DNA from: Allochromatium palmeri
GTDB lineage: Bacteria > Pseudomonadota > Gammaproteobacteria > Chromatiales > Chromatiaceae
Direction: 5' to 3'
Length of the DNA stretch: 64,000 nt
Assembly (NCBI RefSeq): GCF_009720725.1
Contig: NZ_WNKT01000012.1
Location: 27,312 to 91,311, forward strand
Part shown: piece after piece, positions 46,790 to 56,819 of the stretch
Layout: each line of letters begins with the position of its first letter
Numbering within the stretch: position 1 is the stretch's first letter
Program-made: the position numbers and the translations under genes
The notes under the pieces: generated by a model
Database searches by the model: none
Told to the model about the DNA's origin: nothing
Seen by the model: only the letters and a program-made list of their open reading frames with translations

Positions 46790-46906
46790 CGAGGGCTCCG
46801 GTGGTATGGAACGGTTCTTTATCGTTTGGAGTACTCGATTCTAGCGTCCGGTGGTCGGATATTCCATATGCTGCACTGCAACGAAATCGACATGATCGCG
46901 ACGCGC

Positions 46907-49672
46907 TCAGGGCTCGATGGCCGACGCCGGCGTCTCTGTGGCCAGAAAATCGCGCAGTGACTCAATGGCGGCACTCAGCGCGGCCAGACACTGTGCATGG
47001 AGGTCGTCGATCCGGTTCGCGTCCGCCCCTTGGGTCAGTGCATGCTCGAGTGCCTCGGCCGTTGCCGCGACCTCGACGGCGCCGACATTGCCGGCGGCAC
47101 CCTTCAGGGTGTGGGCCAAGCGTTGCAGACAGCTCGTCTCGTTCTCGGCACGCGCGGCGGCGAACTCGGCCGGCCAGTCCGCAAAGTCGTGCATGAATCC
47201 ACGCAGGATCCGGGTCAGCAAGGGGTCATCGCAATCCAGGCGGCGCCGGGTCGCGGCCAGATCGAAGCCCGCAAGCCGGATCTCCGGCGTTGTCGGCGCC
47301 GCGACCGATGACGCAGTCGTGATGGACTCGGTTTCCGCCGCCGGCGGTGTCGGGGCGGCGGTGTCGGGGCGCGCCGGCAGCCAGCGCAGCAGAGTGATGA
47401 GCAGTTGCTGTGGATCGATGGGCTTGCTGACATAGTCGTTCATGCCCGCGTCGAGCACACGCTGACGGTCTTCCGGAAAGGCCGCGGCGGTCATGGCGAT
47501 GATCGGCCGTTCCCGGCCCCAGTCGGTGGCGCGGATGGCCGCAGTGGCTTCGAGTCCGTCCATTACCGGCATCTGCAGATCCATGAGGATCAGCTCGGCC
47601 TCATGCTCGGCGAGCCACTCCAAGGCTTCGCGGCCATTGTTGGCCACGCTCACCCGCAGTCCCATCTTGCGCAGTATCGCTTGCGCGATCTCCTGGTTGG
47701 TCGGGTTGTCTTCCACCAGCAGCAACTCGGCGCCCCGGATCCGCGCGGCGTGCGCCTGGAGATCGACGGCGATGGCATCGAAGAGCGGTGAGGAGGCGAC
47801 TGGCTTGCTCAAGACGGCATCCGGCAGTGCCGACCCGCCGGCATCTGCGACCGCGAGCGGCAGCTCGAACCAGAAGGTTGCTCCCTCGCCCTCACGGCTT
47901 TCGACGCCGATCGTTCCTCCCATCAGTTCGACGAGACCTTTGCAGATGCTCAGCCCGAGACCCGTGCCGCCGAAGCGGCGCGTGGTGGAGACGTCGGCCT
48001 GGGTGAAGGGCTGGAACAGCCGCGCCGCCTGCTCGGAACTCAGGCCGATCCCGGTGTCACGCACCTCGAAGCGCAGCCGGCGCCGCGTGTCTTCGTCGCC
48101 GAAGGCCCGCACGGCGATCACCACGCTCCCGCGCGCGGTGAACTTGATGGCGTTGCCGATCAGGTTGTTGAGGATTTGGCTCAATCGCAGCGGATCGCCG
48201 CAATAGCGTCCAGCAAGTGTCGCGGGAGCGTCGATGATCATCTCCAGACCTTTCTCGGCTGCGGCGATATCGAACAGCTCGACGCATTCGCGCAGCACCC
48301 GTTCGAGCTGGAACGGCGTCGACTCCAGTTCCACCTTGCCGGCATCGATCTTGGAGAAGTCGAGAATATCGTTGATGATGTCCAGCAGTGCTCGCGCCGA
48401 GTTCTTGATCTTTTGCACCAGGGCGCGCTGCTCGTGAGCGAGCGGGGTGTCGAGCAGCATGTCGAGAAAACCGAGTACCGCGTTCATCGGCGTGCGCACT
48501 TCGTGGCTCATGTTGGCGAGGAAGGCGCTCTTGGCCTCGCTGGCAGCGCGCGCCTCGGCGGCTTCGAGACGCGCCATGGCTTCGTGGGCCTCGATCTCGC
48601 GAAGCTGACTGCGCTGCAGGGCGCGAGCGGACCCGAAGACGATCGCCAGCAGGCCGAGCAGCAAACCGCCATAGCGCAGCCAGATCGCCTGGAGCTCGGC
48701 GCTGTATTCACTCAGCGGCACATGCCTGACCACTTTCCAGAACTCGCGGCCATCGGCGGTGCTCGAGGTGCTGTCCAGCCATGCCGGCGTACCGGGCGCG
48801 AACAGGCGCGCGCCCCGATCGCCGGCCATCACCAAGGCGGGTATCAGGGTATCGAAGCTCCAGAGGCCGTCTGCCGTCTCGAACTGTCCGCTTCGATCCT
48901 GGACGATGCGCGCCCAGGCCGCCGGATAGCGCTGCGCCAGCGTGAGATCCGGTCGCGCGAACATGAACCCCCATTCGTCGGCCGCGTTGGTAGCGCGGAG
49001 CCAATAGCCGTCCCGATTGAGTAGCCAGATGTCGGATCTGTGCAGATTAACCAGGGCTTCGAGCAGATTCAGGGCCAGATAGTTGACGATGACGATGCCA
49101 TGACTGTTGCCGTCGCGATCGAACAGACGCTTGGCCAGACGCAGCATCGGCTTGCGCGGCTGTTCGATGACGCCGTGCTCGATGTTCAAATCCAGCGGCG
49201 AGACATAGATGTCGCCGGCCGGCAGCCGCATGGCGTCGGTGAAGTAGTAGCGATCGGCTTTGTTCTGTAGCTCCGTGTCCAGTACGGCTACCGGGCCGTT
49301 CGGCGACTGATTGACGCGGATACGCTCCCAACCGTGCTTATCGATCCAGCGGATCTGGTCGTATTGCGGCTTGGCCGAGACGAAGAGACGCCAATCGCCA
49401 GACACACTGTCGAGCCGTGGGGCACTCGTGTCTTCGATCGCGTCGGCCAATGCGCGGCTTTGCGCCAGATAGCGCAGGTCGCGGCTGACCTCGATCAGCA
49501 TCCGTTCCAGAATGACGGCGTTGAGCGCAACCGCCTGCTCGCTTTCGAAGGCGAACTGGGTCTGGAGCTGTTGGGTGGCGGCTCGGGTCGCGAGGGCGAT
49601 GCCGACGACTACGGCCAGGCTGGCGGTCGCCAGCCAGATGATCTGCGAGGTGCGTAGCGCGAGCGGCCTCAT
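46907..49672 (-). CDS. Membrane-bound hybrid sensor histidine kinase (HisKA-HATPase-REC-Hpt)
   Basis: About 921 residues from ATG 49672, which overlaps the hflD stop (ATGA). A membrane helix (IIWLATASLAVVVGIALAT), a ~300-residue periplasmic Cache-like sensor (WIDKHGWERIRVN, YYFTDAMRLPAGDIYVSPLD) and a second helix (LLLGLLAIVFGSA) come first. Then HisKA ([16 protein letters not shown]), HATPase (DTGIGLSSEQ, GGTGLGLSI), receiver (ELILMDLQMPVMDG) and Hpt (RLAHTLKGAAGNVG). It resembles dCache kinases that sense small ligands in the periplasm. It is less similar to the 15-22 kb kinases than those are to each other. The partner regulator is not nearby. Confidence 0.9.
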   Translation of the reverse strand: MRPLALRTSQIIWLATASLAVVVGIALATRAATQQLQTQFAFESEQAVALNAVILERMLIEVSRDLRYLAQSRALADAIEDTSAPRLDSVSGDWRLFVSAKPQYDQIRWIDKHGWERIRVNQSPNGPVAVLDTELQNKADRYYFTDAMRLPAGDIYVSPLDLNIEHGVIEQPRKPMLRLAKRLFDRDGNSHGIVIVNYLALNLLEALVNLHRSDIWLLNRDGYWLRATNAADEWGFMFARPDLTLAQRYPAAWARIVQDRSGQFETADGLWSFDTLIPALVMAGDRGARLFAPGTPAWLDSTSSTADGREFWKVVRHVPLSEYSAELQAIWLRYGGLLLGLLAIVFGSARALQRSQLREIEAHEAMARLEAAEARAASEAKSAFLANMSHEVRTPMNAVLGFLDMLLDTPLAHEQRALVQKIKNSARALLDIINDILDFSKIDAGKVELESTPFQLERVLRECVELFDIAAAEKGLEMIIDAPATLAGRYCGDPLRLSQILNNLIGNAIKFTARGSVVIAVRAFGDEDTRRRLRFEVRDTGIGLSSEQAARLFQPFTQADVSTTRRFGGTGLGLSICKGLVELMGGTIGVESREGEGATFWFELPLAVADAGGSALPDAVLSKPVASSPLFDAIAVDLQAHAARIRGAELLLVEDNPTNQEIAQAILRKMGLRVSVANNGREALEWLAEHEAELILMDLQMPVMDGLEATAAIRATDWGRERPIIAMTAAAFPEDRQRVLDAGMNDYVSKPIDPQQLLITLLRWLPARPDTAAPTPPAAETESITTASSVAAPTTPEIRLAGFDLAATRRRLDCDDPLLTRILRGFMHDFADWPAEFAAARAENETSCLQRLAHTLKGAAGNVGAVEVAATAEALEHALTQGADANRIDDLHAQCLAALSAAIESLRDFLATETPASAIEP

Positions 49673-50322
49673 TCGATCCGCTCGCGATCCGAATCCAAGC
49701 AGGAGGTGCCTTGGATATAACGGCGCGCGTCGTCCAGGATCGGTCGGTTCCAAAACAGCAGTTGCCAGCGCGAGCCGCCGACCTGACGCCACAGCCGCGC
49801 CGAGCGCACGGCGGCGAGCAGCAGCGCGCGGAGGCGGTTCTGGTGGTCGGGGTTGCGCAGATGCAGCGGATCGCCGTGGATCAGGATACGCGGCTGCAGA
49901 TGACTGAGCGTCTGGCTGTAGAGTTCGGCGAAATGGGCCAGCAGGTTCAGATGAAGCAGGTCGAAATGGGCGCGCTTGGCCTCGGCCTCGCGGATACCGT
50001 CTCCGAGGATCGCGAGTAGATCGGGGCGCCTGGCCAGTTCGCGTTCGAGCTTGATGACCTGGACCACATAGCGGGTCATCTCCAGGTCGCGCTCGGGCTG
50101 CCCGGTCAACTGAGCGACGAGCTGGCGCGCGCCATTGGCCAGTGCGCCCGGCTCGCCAAAAACCAATTCGACGTTTTCGGCATCGACCTGGAACAGACTA
50201 TGGATACAGGGCTGCATACTCTCAGAGTCGGCCGAACCCTGACGGGCGATGCGGGTGACACAGTTGACGGCCTGATAGATGCCAGCTAGGGCGATGACTC
50301 GCTCTAGGTTGGTATGGGGCAT
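49669..50322 (-). CDS. hflD: High-frequency lysogenization protein HflD homologue
   Basis: 217 residues. The HflD/YcfC pattern is clear: RVIALAGIYQAVNCVTRIAR at the N-terminus and HGDPLHLRNPDHQNRLRALL followed by LWRQVGGSRWQLLF near the end. HflD is a peripheral inner-membrane protein that in E. coli affects lambda CII. In most gammaproteobacteria it follows mnmA; here mnmA is absent and a hybrid kinase gene overlaps its 3' end. Confidence 0.9.
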   Translation of the reverse strand: MPHTNLERVIALAGIYQAVNCVTRIARQGSADSESMQPCIHSLFQVDAENVELVFGEPGALANGARQLVAQLTGQPERDLEMTRYVVQVIKLERELARRPDLLAILGDGIREAEAKRAHFDLLHLNLLAHFAELYSQTLSHLQPRILIHGDPLHLRNPDHQNRLRALLLAAVRSARLWRQVGGSRWQLLFWNRPILDDARRYIQGTSCLDSDRERIE

Positions 50323-50392
50323 GGGTTTAGATCTCGGTATTCGTGGGCGTTTGATCGATCGCGTTCAGCCAGAGTGGCACCAGGGCTGCCGG

Positions 50393-51493
50393 CTAAAGAA
50401 GCCCTTGGCAGAGACCGTCCTGACAGTGGATCAGAAAACTGTCGCTGCCCTGACAGGGAACTCTATGCACTTCACCATCCTGACGCGACTCGATCAACTG
50501 GGCTCCACCCGCTGAGACCTGACAACCACGCTGGCGGGCATATTGTTCGGCATTGGCTGACCAGAGTACGCGCGCGCCGGTCGTGGCTGTCGACGGCAGT
50601 GACATCATGTTCTCCCGCGCGGCTACCTGTGTGTTGACCGCCGGGGCCGGGGCAGGCGAGGGGCCTTTCCACTCGGGCGCTGGTCGAGCATAGGTTGGAA
50701 TCGGAATGCCGGAGCCAGTGTTGGCCTGGGGCAGGGGGCTTTGCACGCTGGTCCCGGTGCTCACGCGCGGCGCGGTCGAGGGCGTACTCATGCTCATGCT
50801 CGTGCTTGCCGCCGCTGGCGCAATTGGCGTTGGCGGTTTGGCTTGAGCCGTCTCGGCGTCATCGGCGAACTCGACCGCATCTGCGACGGTCGTGGGGGCG
50901 GTTTCCGGCGTGGATGGCTCCTCCCAGGCACTTTTCCAACCTTCAGGCGGTGGCGCCGCGCGCGCCAGACGCTCGCGATCACGCATCCAGCGTTCACGCA
51001 ACGACTCGAGCGACTGCATGAGCGGGTCGCGGAACTGCTCGGTGTAGTCGAGGCGCGCCGCCGGACGTCCATCATAGGGCGGAGTGACGACCTCGGCCAG
51101 AGTGGCAACCTCCAGACCGCCGCCATCGTCCTTGAGCAGGGTCGTGACTTCGAGCATCGATCCAGGCGCGGTGACCATGCCAGGCGTGGCCAGCGCCAGG
51201 ATCGAGGCATCCGCCGGACGCTCGACGACCAGACGATCGTTGGTCGAATCGGTGAGCCTGACCGTCCAGCCACGACTGCGTGCCGCGCCCAGGGCCAGCG
51301 ATCTGACCTCGTCCATGGTAGCGCCCGGCAGCATCAGATGCGGCAGAAGCGCCGTATCGATCGGCGGACCGCTCGACGGCATCGATCCATCGGACGCGGT
51401 TTTCGGGCCGCTCGCGCAGGCCGAAAGCAACAGGGACGCAATCGCTATACAGCAGGCAATGACCTTCAAGCGCGGGTTCACTTCGAGCCTCAT
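50393..51493 (-). CDS. Lipoprotein of unknown function
   Basis: About 366 residues from ATG 51493. A lipobox (LLLSACAS) ends a signal peptide, so the mature protein is lipid-anchored at Cys ~27. Residues ~55-190 form a folded domain (GATMDEVRSLALGAARSRGW, TNDRLVVERP). A ~100-residue Pro/Ala/Ser-rich stretch follows. The C-terminal ~45 residues hold four Cys (RGCQ, VPCQG, HCQDGLC), suggesting disulfides. The domain order is loosely like BamC, but I cannot confirm that. Divergent from the membrane protein at 51730. Confidence 0.75.
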   Translation of the reverse strand: MRLEVNPRLKVIACCIAIASLLLSACASGPKTASDGSMPSSGPPIDTALLPHLMLPGATMDEVRSLALGAARSRGWTVRLTDSTNDRLVVERPADASILALATPGMVTAPGSMLEVTTLLKDDGGGLEVATLAEVVTPPYDGRPAARLDYTEQFRDPLMQSLESLRERWMRDRERLARAAPPPEGWKSAWEEPSTPETAPTTVADAVEFADDAETAQAKPPTPIAPAAASTSMSMSTPSTAPRVSTGTSVQSPLPQANTGSGIPIPTYARPAPEWKGPSPAPAPAVNTQVAARENMMSLPSTATTGARVLWSANAEQYARQRGCQVSAGGAQLIESRQDGEVHRVPCQGSDSFLIHCQDGLCQGLL

Positions 51494-51729
51494 CAATTTT
51501 CGACCGGTGCCGGTCTGGATACTGTTTGGGAGGATGTGTCGGGAGGTCTTGGGGGATGGCCAAGGTCACGGCCTCGAACCCGGTGAAATATATAATGGTC
51601 GGCGACGAAGTTACAATGGCTTTAAGCGCGCCGATCGAGCGCCGTCTGTCGATAGTGCTCCGTATTTGGAGCCGGTGTGGTTATCATGGGCGATATGTCA
51701 TTCTATCGAGTGAGCCGGGAAGTCTTCTT

Positions 51730-52245
51730 GTGCAGGCCCTGATCAAGTTTTTCGTCGAACTCTGTCTGCTGCGCCGTCCGCCGCAGGATCTGCCAGCCTC
51801 TGAGATGCTTCTGGGGGTGGTGCTGCTCGCCGATCTGGTGATTGGTGTGCTGGTCGGGATTACGGCCGGACTCTCCTGGCTGACGAGCCTGCTTCAAGGT
51901 CTCGCTGAGATCCTGCTGATGCTGATGGCACTCTATGCGGCACTGACACAGCTCAAGCGGCGCCCGCGTTTTCTGCAAACGGCCACGGCCTTGCTCGGCA
52001 GCGGCGCGATGCTCGGTCTGGTGGCCATTCCGCCGCTCAGCCTCAATCCGACCGGCAGCCAGGAGAGCGATCTGGCCGCGCTCGGCGCCTTCCTGCTGCT
52101 GGGCCTGGTGATCTGGGGCATCCTGGTCACGGGCCATATCCTGAGACACGCCTTCTCCATCACGCTCGGTCAGGGTTCGGCGATCGCTGTGGCCTTCCAG
52201 ATCGTGGCTGTCACCCTGGTGAGCAGCCTTTTCAGCGGTGTCTGA
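51730..52245 (+). CDS. Small multi-pass membrane protein of unknown function
   Basis: 171 residues from GTG 51730, chosen because the hydrophobic protein begins here and GGGAAG lies about 9 bases upstream; the frame is open further back but not protein-like. Four or five membrane helices are visible (MLLGVVLLADLVIGVLVGI, ILLMLMALYAAL, LGAFLLLGLVIWGILVTG, VAFQIVAVTLVSSLF). No family recognised. It lies 51 bases before mpl in the same direction. Confidence 0.65.
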   Translation: MQALIKFFVELCLLRRPPQDLPASEMLLGVVLLADLVIGVLVGITAGLSWLTSLLQGLAEILLMLMALYAALTQLKRRPRFLQTATALLGSGAMLGLVAIPPLSLNPTGSQESDLAALGAFLLLGLVIWGILVTGHILRHAFSITLGQGSAIAVAFQIVAVTLVSSLFSGV

Positions 52246-52296
52246 CACCTCGACGCTGCGGACACTCCAGCTTACCGGCCTTTTCGGAACCCACTC

Positions 52297-53661
52297 ATGC
52301 ATCTACACATCCTTGGAATCTGCGGCACCTTCATGGGTGGAATCGCACTGCTGGCGCGTGCACTGGGTCATCGGGTCACGGGGTCGGACGCCAATGTCTA
52401 TCCGCCCATGAGCACCCAACTGGAAGCGGCCGGGATCGAACTCATGCAGGGCTATGAGGCCGCACATCTCGATCCGCCGCCCGATGTGGTGGTGGTCGGC
52501 AATGCCATGAAGCGCGGCATCCCGTCCGTCGAGGCCATGCTCGACCGCGACATGCGCTATTGCTCCGGCCCCGAGTGGCTGCGCGAGAACCTGTTGCGCG
52601 AGCGCTGGGTGCTGGCCGTGGCCGGCACGCACGGCAAGACGACCACGGCCAGTATGCTGGCCTGGGTGCTGGAGGATGCCGGACTCGATCCTGGATTCCT
52701 GATCGGTGGCGTGCCGCACGATTTCGGCGTCTCAGCGCGTTTAGGGTCAGCGCCCTTCTTCGTCGTCGAAGCGGATGAATACGACACGGCCTTTTTCGAC
52801 AAGCGCTCCAAGTTCGTCCATTACGGCCCGCGCACGCTCATCCTCAATAATCTGGAGTTCGATCATGCCGACATCTTCGAGGATCTGGGGCAGATCCAGC
52901 GTCAGTTTCATCATCTGGTGCGTACCGTTCCGGGCAGCGGGCTGATCGTGCATCCGGCCGGGGTACCGGCGGTGGATACGGTCATCGGTCTCGGCTGCTG
53001 GACGCCGCGTGAGACCTTCGGTGCCGAGGGCGATTGGCGCGCCGAGCTGATCGAGCCGGACGGTTCGCGCTTTCGGGTCTGGCTGCACGACGTCGAGGCT
53101 GGTGTCGTCGATTGGGGACAGAGTGGACTGCACAATGTCCAGAACGCGCTCGCGGTCCTGGCCGCGGCGCGTCATGCCGGCGTTCCGGTCGGCGTGGCCA
53201 TCGAATCGCTCGGACGCTTCCAGGGCGTGAAGCGCCGTCTGGAATTGCGCGGCGAGGTGGAGGGTATCTGTGTCTTCGACGACTTCGCCCATCATCCGAC
53301 CGCCATCGCCACCACGCTCGACGGCCTGCGTCGCCGGGTCGGAGAGCAGCGGATTCTGGCGGTGCTGGAGCCACGTTCCAACACCATGCGTCTGGGCACG
53401 CACAATGCCGAGCTGGCGGCCTCGCTGGAGACGGCTGATCAGGTCTATCTTCATGCGCCGCCGGATCTGGGCTGGGACGCGGCCGCCGTGCTCGCCGGTT
53501 TGGGCGAACGGCTGGCAGTACAGACGGCCATCGAGCCGCTCGTCGAGCAGGTAGTGGCTGACAGTCAACCGGGCGATCAGATCCTGGTCATGAGCAACGG
53601 TGGTTTTGGCGGTATCCATCAACGACTTCTGGATGCACTGCGTGTCAAATACAGCCGCTGA
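52297..53661 (+). CDS. mpl: UDP-N-acetylmuramate:L-Ala-gamma-D-Glu-meso-DAP ligase
   Basis: 454 residues. The Mur-ligase features are [17 protein letters not shown] at the N-terminus, the P-loop [31 protein letters not shown] (typical of Mpl) and [15 protein letters not shown]. Mpl re-attaches recycled murein tripeptide to UDP-MurNAc, so it belongs to peptidoglycan recycling in the cytoplasm. The following ubiX start lies inside its 3' end. Confidence 0.94.
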   Translation: MHLHILGICGTFMGGIALLARALGHRVTGSDANVYPPMSTQLEAAGIELMQGYEAAHLDPPPDVVVVGNAMKRGIPSVEAMLDRDMRYCSGPEWLRENLLRERWVLAVAGTHGKTTTASMLAWVLEDAGLDPGFLIGGVPHDFGVSARLGSAPFFVVEADEYDTAFFDKRSKFVHYGPRTLILNNLEFDHADIFEDLGQIQRQFHHLVRTVPGSGLIVHPAGVPAVDTVIGLGCWTPRETFGAEGDWRAELIEPDGSRFRVWLHDVEAGVVDWGQSGLHNVQNALAVLAAARHAGVPVGVAIESLGRFQGVKRRLELRGEVEGICVFDDFAHHPTAIATTLDGLRRRVGEQRILAVLEPRSNTMRLGTHNAELAASLETADQVYLHAPPDLGWDAAAVLAGLGERLAVQTAIEPLVEQVVADSQPGDQILVMSNGGFGGIHQRLLDALRVKYSR

Positions 53662-54295
53662 GTCGATCGAAGATCGCCGACCGGACTGGGACTGGCCACG
53701 GACGATCACGGTCGCGCTCACAGGGGCGTCTGGTGCGCACTATGGTCTGCGCCTGATCGAATGCCTGATCCGCTCCGGGATCCGGGTCTATCTGCTGATC
53801 TCGCAGGCCGCCCAGGTAGTCGTCAAGATGGAGACCGGGCTGGAGCTGCCGGCGCGCGCCAACGAGGCCGAAGTCTTCCTGAGCGAACGTTTCCAGGCCG
53901 CGCCGGGTCAGCTCCGGGTGTTCGGGCGTCAGGAGTGGACCGCGCCCGTGGCCAGCGGCAGTCATCCGGCCGAGGCCATGGTGGTCTGTCCCTGTACGGC
54001 GGGGACGCTGGGCCGCCTGGCCGCCGGGCTGTCGAGTTGCTTGATCGAGCGCGCGGCGGATGTCTCGCTCAAGGAGCGCCGTCCGCTGATTCTGGTCGTG
54101 CGCGAGACGCCATTCTCGACCATTCATCTGGAGAACATGCTGCGTCTGGCTCAGGCGGGCGCGACCATCATGCCGGCCAATCCGGGGTTCTACGACAATC
54201 CGCGCCGGATCGAGGATATCGTCGATTTCATGGTCGCCCGCGTCCTGGACCATCTCGGTGTCTCACACAGACTCGTCAAACGCTGGGGCGATTGA
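53642..54295 (+). CDS. ubiX: Flavin prenyltransferase UbiX
   Basis: About 217 residues from GTG 53642 (ATG 53633 also possible), overlapping the end of mpl. Motifs: [57 protein letters not shown] and [12 protein letters not shown]. UbiX joins dimethylallyl phosphate to FMN, making the prenyl-FMN cofactor for UbiD in ubiquinone synthesis. A rho-independent terminator follows at 54404. Confidence 0.94.
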   Translation: MSNTAAESIEDRRPDWDWPRTITVALTGASGAHYGLRLIECLIRSGIRVYLLISQAAQVVVKMETGLELPARANEAEVFLSERFQAAPGQLRVFGRQEWTAPVASGSHPAEAMVVCPCTAGTLGRLAAGLSSCLIERAADVSLKERRPLILVVRETPFSTIHLENMLRLAQAGATIMPANPGFYDNPRRIEDIVDFMVARVLDHLGVSHRLVKRWGD

Positions 54296-54403
54296 AATCG
54301 ATTTGGATGGTTGACAATCATCTCAGTACATAAGAAACTGTTGATGTACTGAAGCTCTCGGCTCCAGTACACTCCTCCATCCTCCTTTGGTGGTAATTTT
54401 TTG

Positions 54404-54430
54404 AGCGCGACCCTGGGTCGCGCTTTTTTT
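54404..54430 (+). terminator. Rho-independent terminator after ubiX
   Basis: AGCGCGACCC (54404-54413) and GGGTCGCGCT (54415-54424) form a perfect stem, followed by seven T (54424-54430). It ends the mpl-ubiX transcript and faces the convergent tmcA gene. Confidence 0.9.
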
Positions 54431-54446
54431 ATGGGCGGGATTCGGG

Positions 54447-56708
54447 TCATCGACCGATGAGTCGCCCGCCTACTTGGCGCAGTCGCGCCAGGAGCGCCTC
54501 GCGGCCTCGGGCCTCGAAACGGCGTGCCAGTCCAGTGAGCGGCTGGAATTGCAACGTGACCGCGACCAGCAGCGCGGACTCATCCCGATCGATCCAGCCG
54601 GCACTCAGCGCCGCAGCCAAACGCTGGTACGTCAGTTCAGCCAGCAGCGGCAGACTCGACTCCAGCGTCCGATGTCCTTCGACGAAGGCCTCCAGCTCAA
54701 GTCGCCAGTCAGTCACAGCCGTTGGTGACGTCAGCTCCGCCACATCCGTGTCCGGCGGGGGCAGGGCGGCGATGATCGTCGCCGCAATCACGGAGTCGAG
54801 TGCTCGCAATGGACCCGCCAACCAGACCGGCAGACTGGAGGCCAGACGTCTGAGGGCCTTTTCAAGCAACCGCGCGCCCTGCTCCGAGATGGCCCGAAGC
54901 ACCACAGCCGCGTGTTCACCGCTGGCGGCATTGCGGCTGACGCCGATCTGAGCCGGCACGAAACCACAGGCACACCAGAACTCCAGCAGCTCGGTCGTGG
55001 CCCCAAAGCTGGCGCCCAGGAGATCGATTCGTTCGATGCGGGCCGCGCGTTCGAGTTCGGCCAGCAGACGCTGCCCCAGCCCCTGTCCGGTCACGGCCGG
55101 GTGCACGACGATGCGGATCACGCGCCAATAGCGATGGAGCGGGGCATCCATCAAACCCGCATGCGCCGAAAGCGTTTGTGGCAACAGATGGCCGCGCGGT
55201 CGGCGTTGGCCGCGAAAGATGGCGGCACGCAGCGCCGGATCGAGCATCCCGCCTTCCTCGGCAACGAGCAGGGTGCCGACCAGATGTCCGGCTTGGCGCA
55301 GTACCAGCACGCGCACATTGGGTCCATCGAGCAGCATCCGCAGATCCAGCGGACGGGTCTGATAATGAGCGAGCACCAGCAGGCCGAAGAGTTCGCGCAG
55401 TGTCGCCTCGTCGCCGAGTAGGGCATCGCGATCGAGCCACTCGGCGCTTGGGTCGACTGGATCGACAGCGGCGCCGGCCAGGATGGCCTCGCGTGGCGCC
55501 GGCGCCGCATCGAGCAGAAGCGCACGAAAGACCAGAGGTTCGAGCGGATCGTCGTCCGCCCAGCGGATGGGCGTGTCCAGGCTGATGGCGCGCCAGTTGG
55601 GCGTCAGGCGCTCCAGGGTGTCGCGGAAACAAATCTCGAATCCGCGTCCGGTGCCCTCGTAGCCATGCACGGTGCTGGCAAAGACGATGCGGCCATAGCG
55701 TTCCAGCAGCGCCGTCAACACGGGGGCCGGGATGCCGGCCGCCTCGTCGACCAGGAGCAGATCGGCCTCGGGGCCATGTTCGAGCAGTTCGGCGGGGGAG
55801 TGGAAGGCGAGCGACTGGAGTCCGGTCGCGGCGTCACAGGTGTTGCTGGGGCTGGCGCTGTACGCGGCCTCGATCCAGACCGCCTCGGCATGACGGTAGA
55901 GCGTCTCGACGGCCGCACGCCTTGGTGCGGTCACCAGCAGACGCCGTCCGCCTTCGACCAGGAGACGTCCGGCAGCCAGGCCGAGCGCCGCGCTTTTGCC
56001 GCGTCCGCGATGCGCAGTCAGGACCAGCGGGCGTCGTGCACGTCCATGCGCCGTCTTGAGGATGGCATCAACAGCCAGAGCCTGATCGGGTGTGGAGGGA
56101 CGAGACAGGTCATGGGATGAGGCCGCCTCCAGGGGGCTGATCTCAGTTAGACAGGTGTCCTCAACCGACCCGATCATCGACTCCAGATGGTCCTGGTCGA
56201 TGCGCACGACAGTCGGGTCCGATTCCAGCACGCTGATGAGACGCGCGATGAAGCCTCGGCTCAATTCTGTGGCCGCGAATGGCCAGACCGCGATCCGCTC
56301 GGCCTGCGGATCAGGCCGGCACGCCCACTCGGCCACGGGCGGCGTCAGCAGAACCAGAAGTCCGCCGCCTCGAATCGCCCCCGTGGCCGCCCCGAAGCCA
56401 TCGGGGTCGAATCCGCTATGTACGTCGAGGATCAAGAGCTCCAGATCCTGACCCAGCAGACGTGTCGCCGTGCGTAGCGGTCGGCTCGGTTCGGCGAGGA
56501 TCGGGCGCTCGGCGAGACAGACCCGATCGAGTTCGGGCAGGGCCGCGACGACCCGGCGTGCGCCAGCCGCCGTCCACTCAGGCGATCCGCGCAGCCAGAG
56601 TGTCAAACGATGACCACGCGCCTGCGCCGACTCGCGCTGGACACGAAACCACTGAGCTGCGGGCAATCCGCCCAGGCAGGCTGGTCCGGTACCCTGCTCG
56701 GTCTCCAT
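54447..56708 (-). CDS. tmcA: tRNA(Met) cytidine acetyltransferase TmcA
   Basis: About 753 residues from ATG 56708, chosen because AGGA lies 5 bases upstream; ATG 56726 is an alternative. A DUF1726-like N-terminus, a helicase-type ATPase (Walker A AHRGRGKSAALG, Walker B LLLVDEAAGIP, then ASTVHGYEGTGRGF) and a GNAT acetyltransferase domain (RIVVHPAVTGQGLGQRLLAE) are in the TmcA order. It makes N4-acetylcytidine at the wobble base of elongator tRNA-Met. It stands alone between two terminators. Confidence 0.94.
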   Translation of the reverse strand: METEQGTGPACLGGLPAAQWFRVQRESAQARGHRLTLWLRGSPEWTAAGARRVVAALPELDRVCLAERPILAEPSRPLRTATRLLGQDLELLILDVHSGFDPDGFGAATGAIRGGGLLVLLTPPVAEWACRPDPQAERIAVWPFAATELSRGFIARLISVLESDPTVVRIDQDHLESMIGSVEDTCLTEISPLEAASSHDLSRPSTPDQALAVDAILKTAHGRARRPLVLTAHRGRGKSAALGLAAGRLLVEGGRRLLVTAPRRAAVETLYRHAEAVWIEAAYSASPSNTCDAATGLQSLAFHSPAELLEHGPEADLLLVDEAAGIPAPVLTALLERYGRIVFASTVHGYEGTGRGFEICFRDTLERLTPNWRAISLDTPIRWADDDPLEPLVFRALLLDAAPAPREAILAGAAVDPVDPSAEWLDRDALLGDEATLRELFGLLVLAHYQTRPLDLRMLLDGPNVRVLVLRQAGHLVGTLLVAEEGGMLDPALRAAIFRGQRRPRGHLLPQTLSAHAGLMDAPLHRYWRVIRIVVHPAVTGQGLGQRLLAELERAARIERIDLLGASFGATTELLEFWCACGFVPAQIGVSRNAASGEHAAVVLRAISEQGARLLEKALRRLASSLPVWLAGPLRALDSVIAATIIAALPPPDTDVAELTSPTAVTDWRLELEAFVEGHRTLESSLPLLAELTYQRLAAALSAGWIDRDESALLVAVTLQFQPLTGLARRFEARGREALLARLRQVGGRLIGR

Positions 56709-56762
56709 TAAGATCCTGTCTGACATCGTCGGCGTTGGCCTCTCGATTGAACCCGAAGCCAC

Positions 56763-56783
56763 AAAAAAGGGGCCAATGGCCCC
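56763..56783 (-). terminator. Rho-independent terminator of the fccA-fccB operon
   Basis: On the minus strand GGGGCCATTGGCCCC is followed by six T (56768-56763). A second stem, AAGATCC/GGATCTT (56792-56807), lies between it and the fccB stop, giving tandem hairpins. Confidence 0.9.
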
Positions 56784-56819
56784 TTGAAGTCAAGATCCAG
56801 GGATCTTGCGCTCTCGTGC

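Noticed and set aside
49669..50322. Idea that hflD and hflX/hflK/hflC form one functional cluster because of shared names
   Set aside because: The shared name reflects a lambda phenotype; the genes are 12 kb apart on opposite strands and have unrelated functions.
54296..54403. Possible small RNA: TTGACA near 54311 on + and several GGA motifs on - between ubiX and tmcA
   Set aside because: No suitable -10 at 16-18 bases on the + strand, and no promoter or T-run terminator for the GGA-rich - strand. Only the intrinsic terminator at 54404 is convincing.
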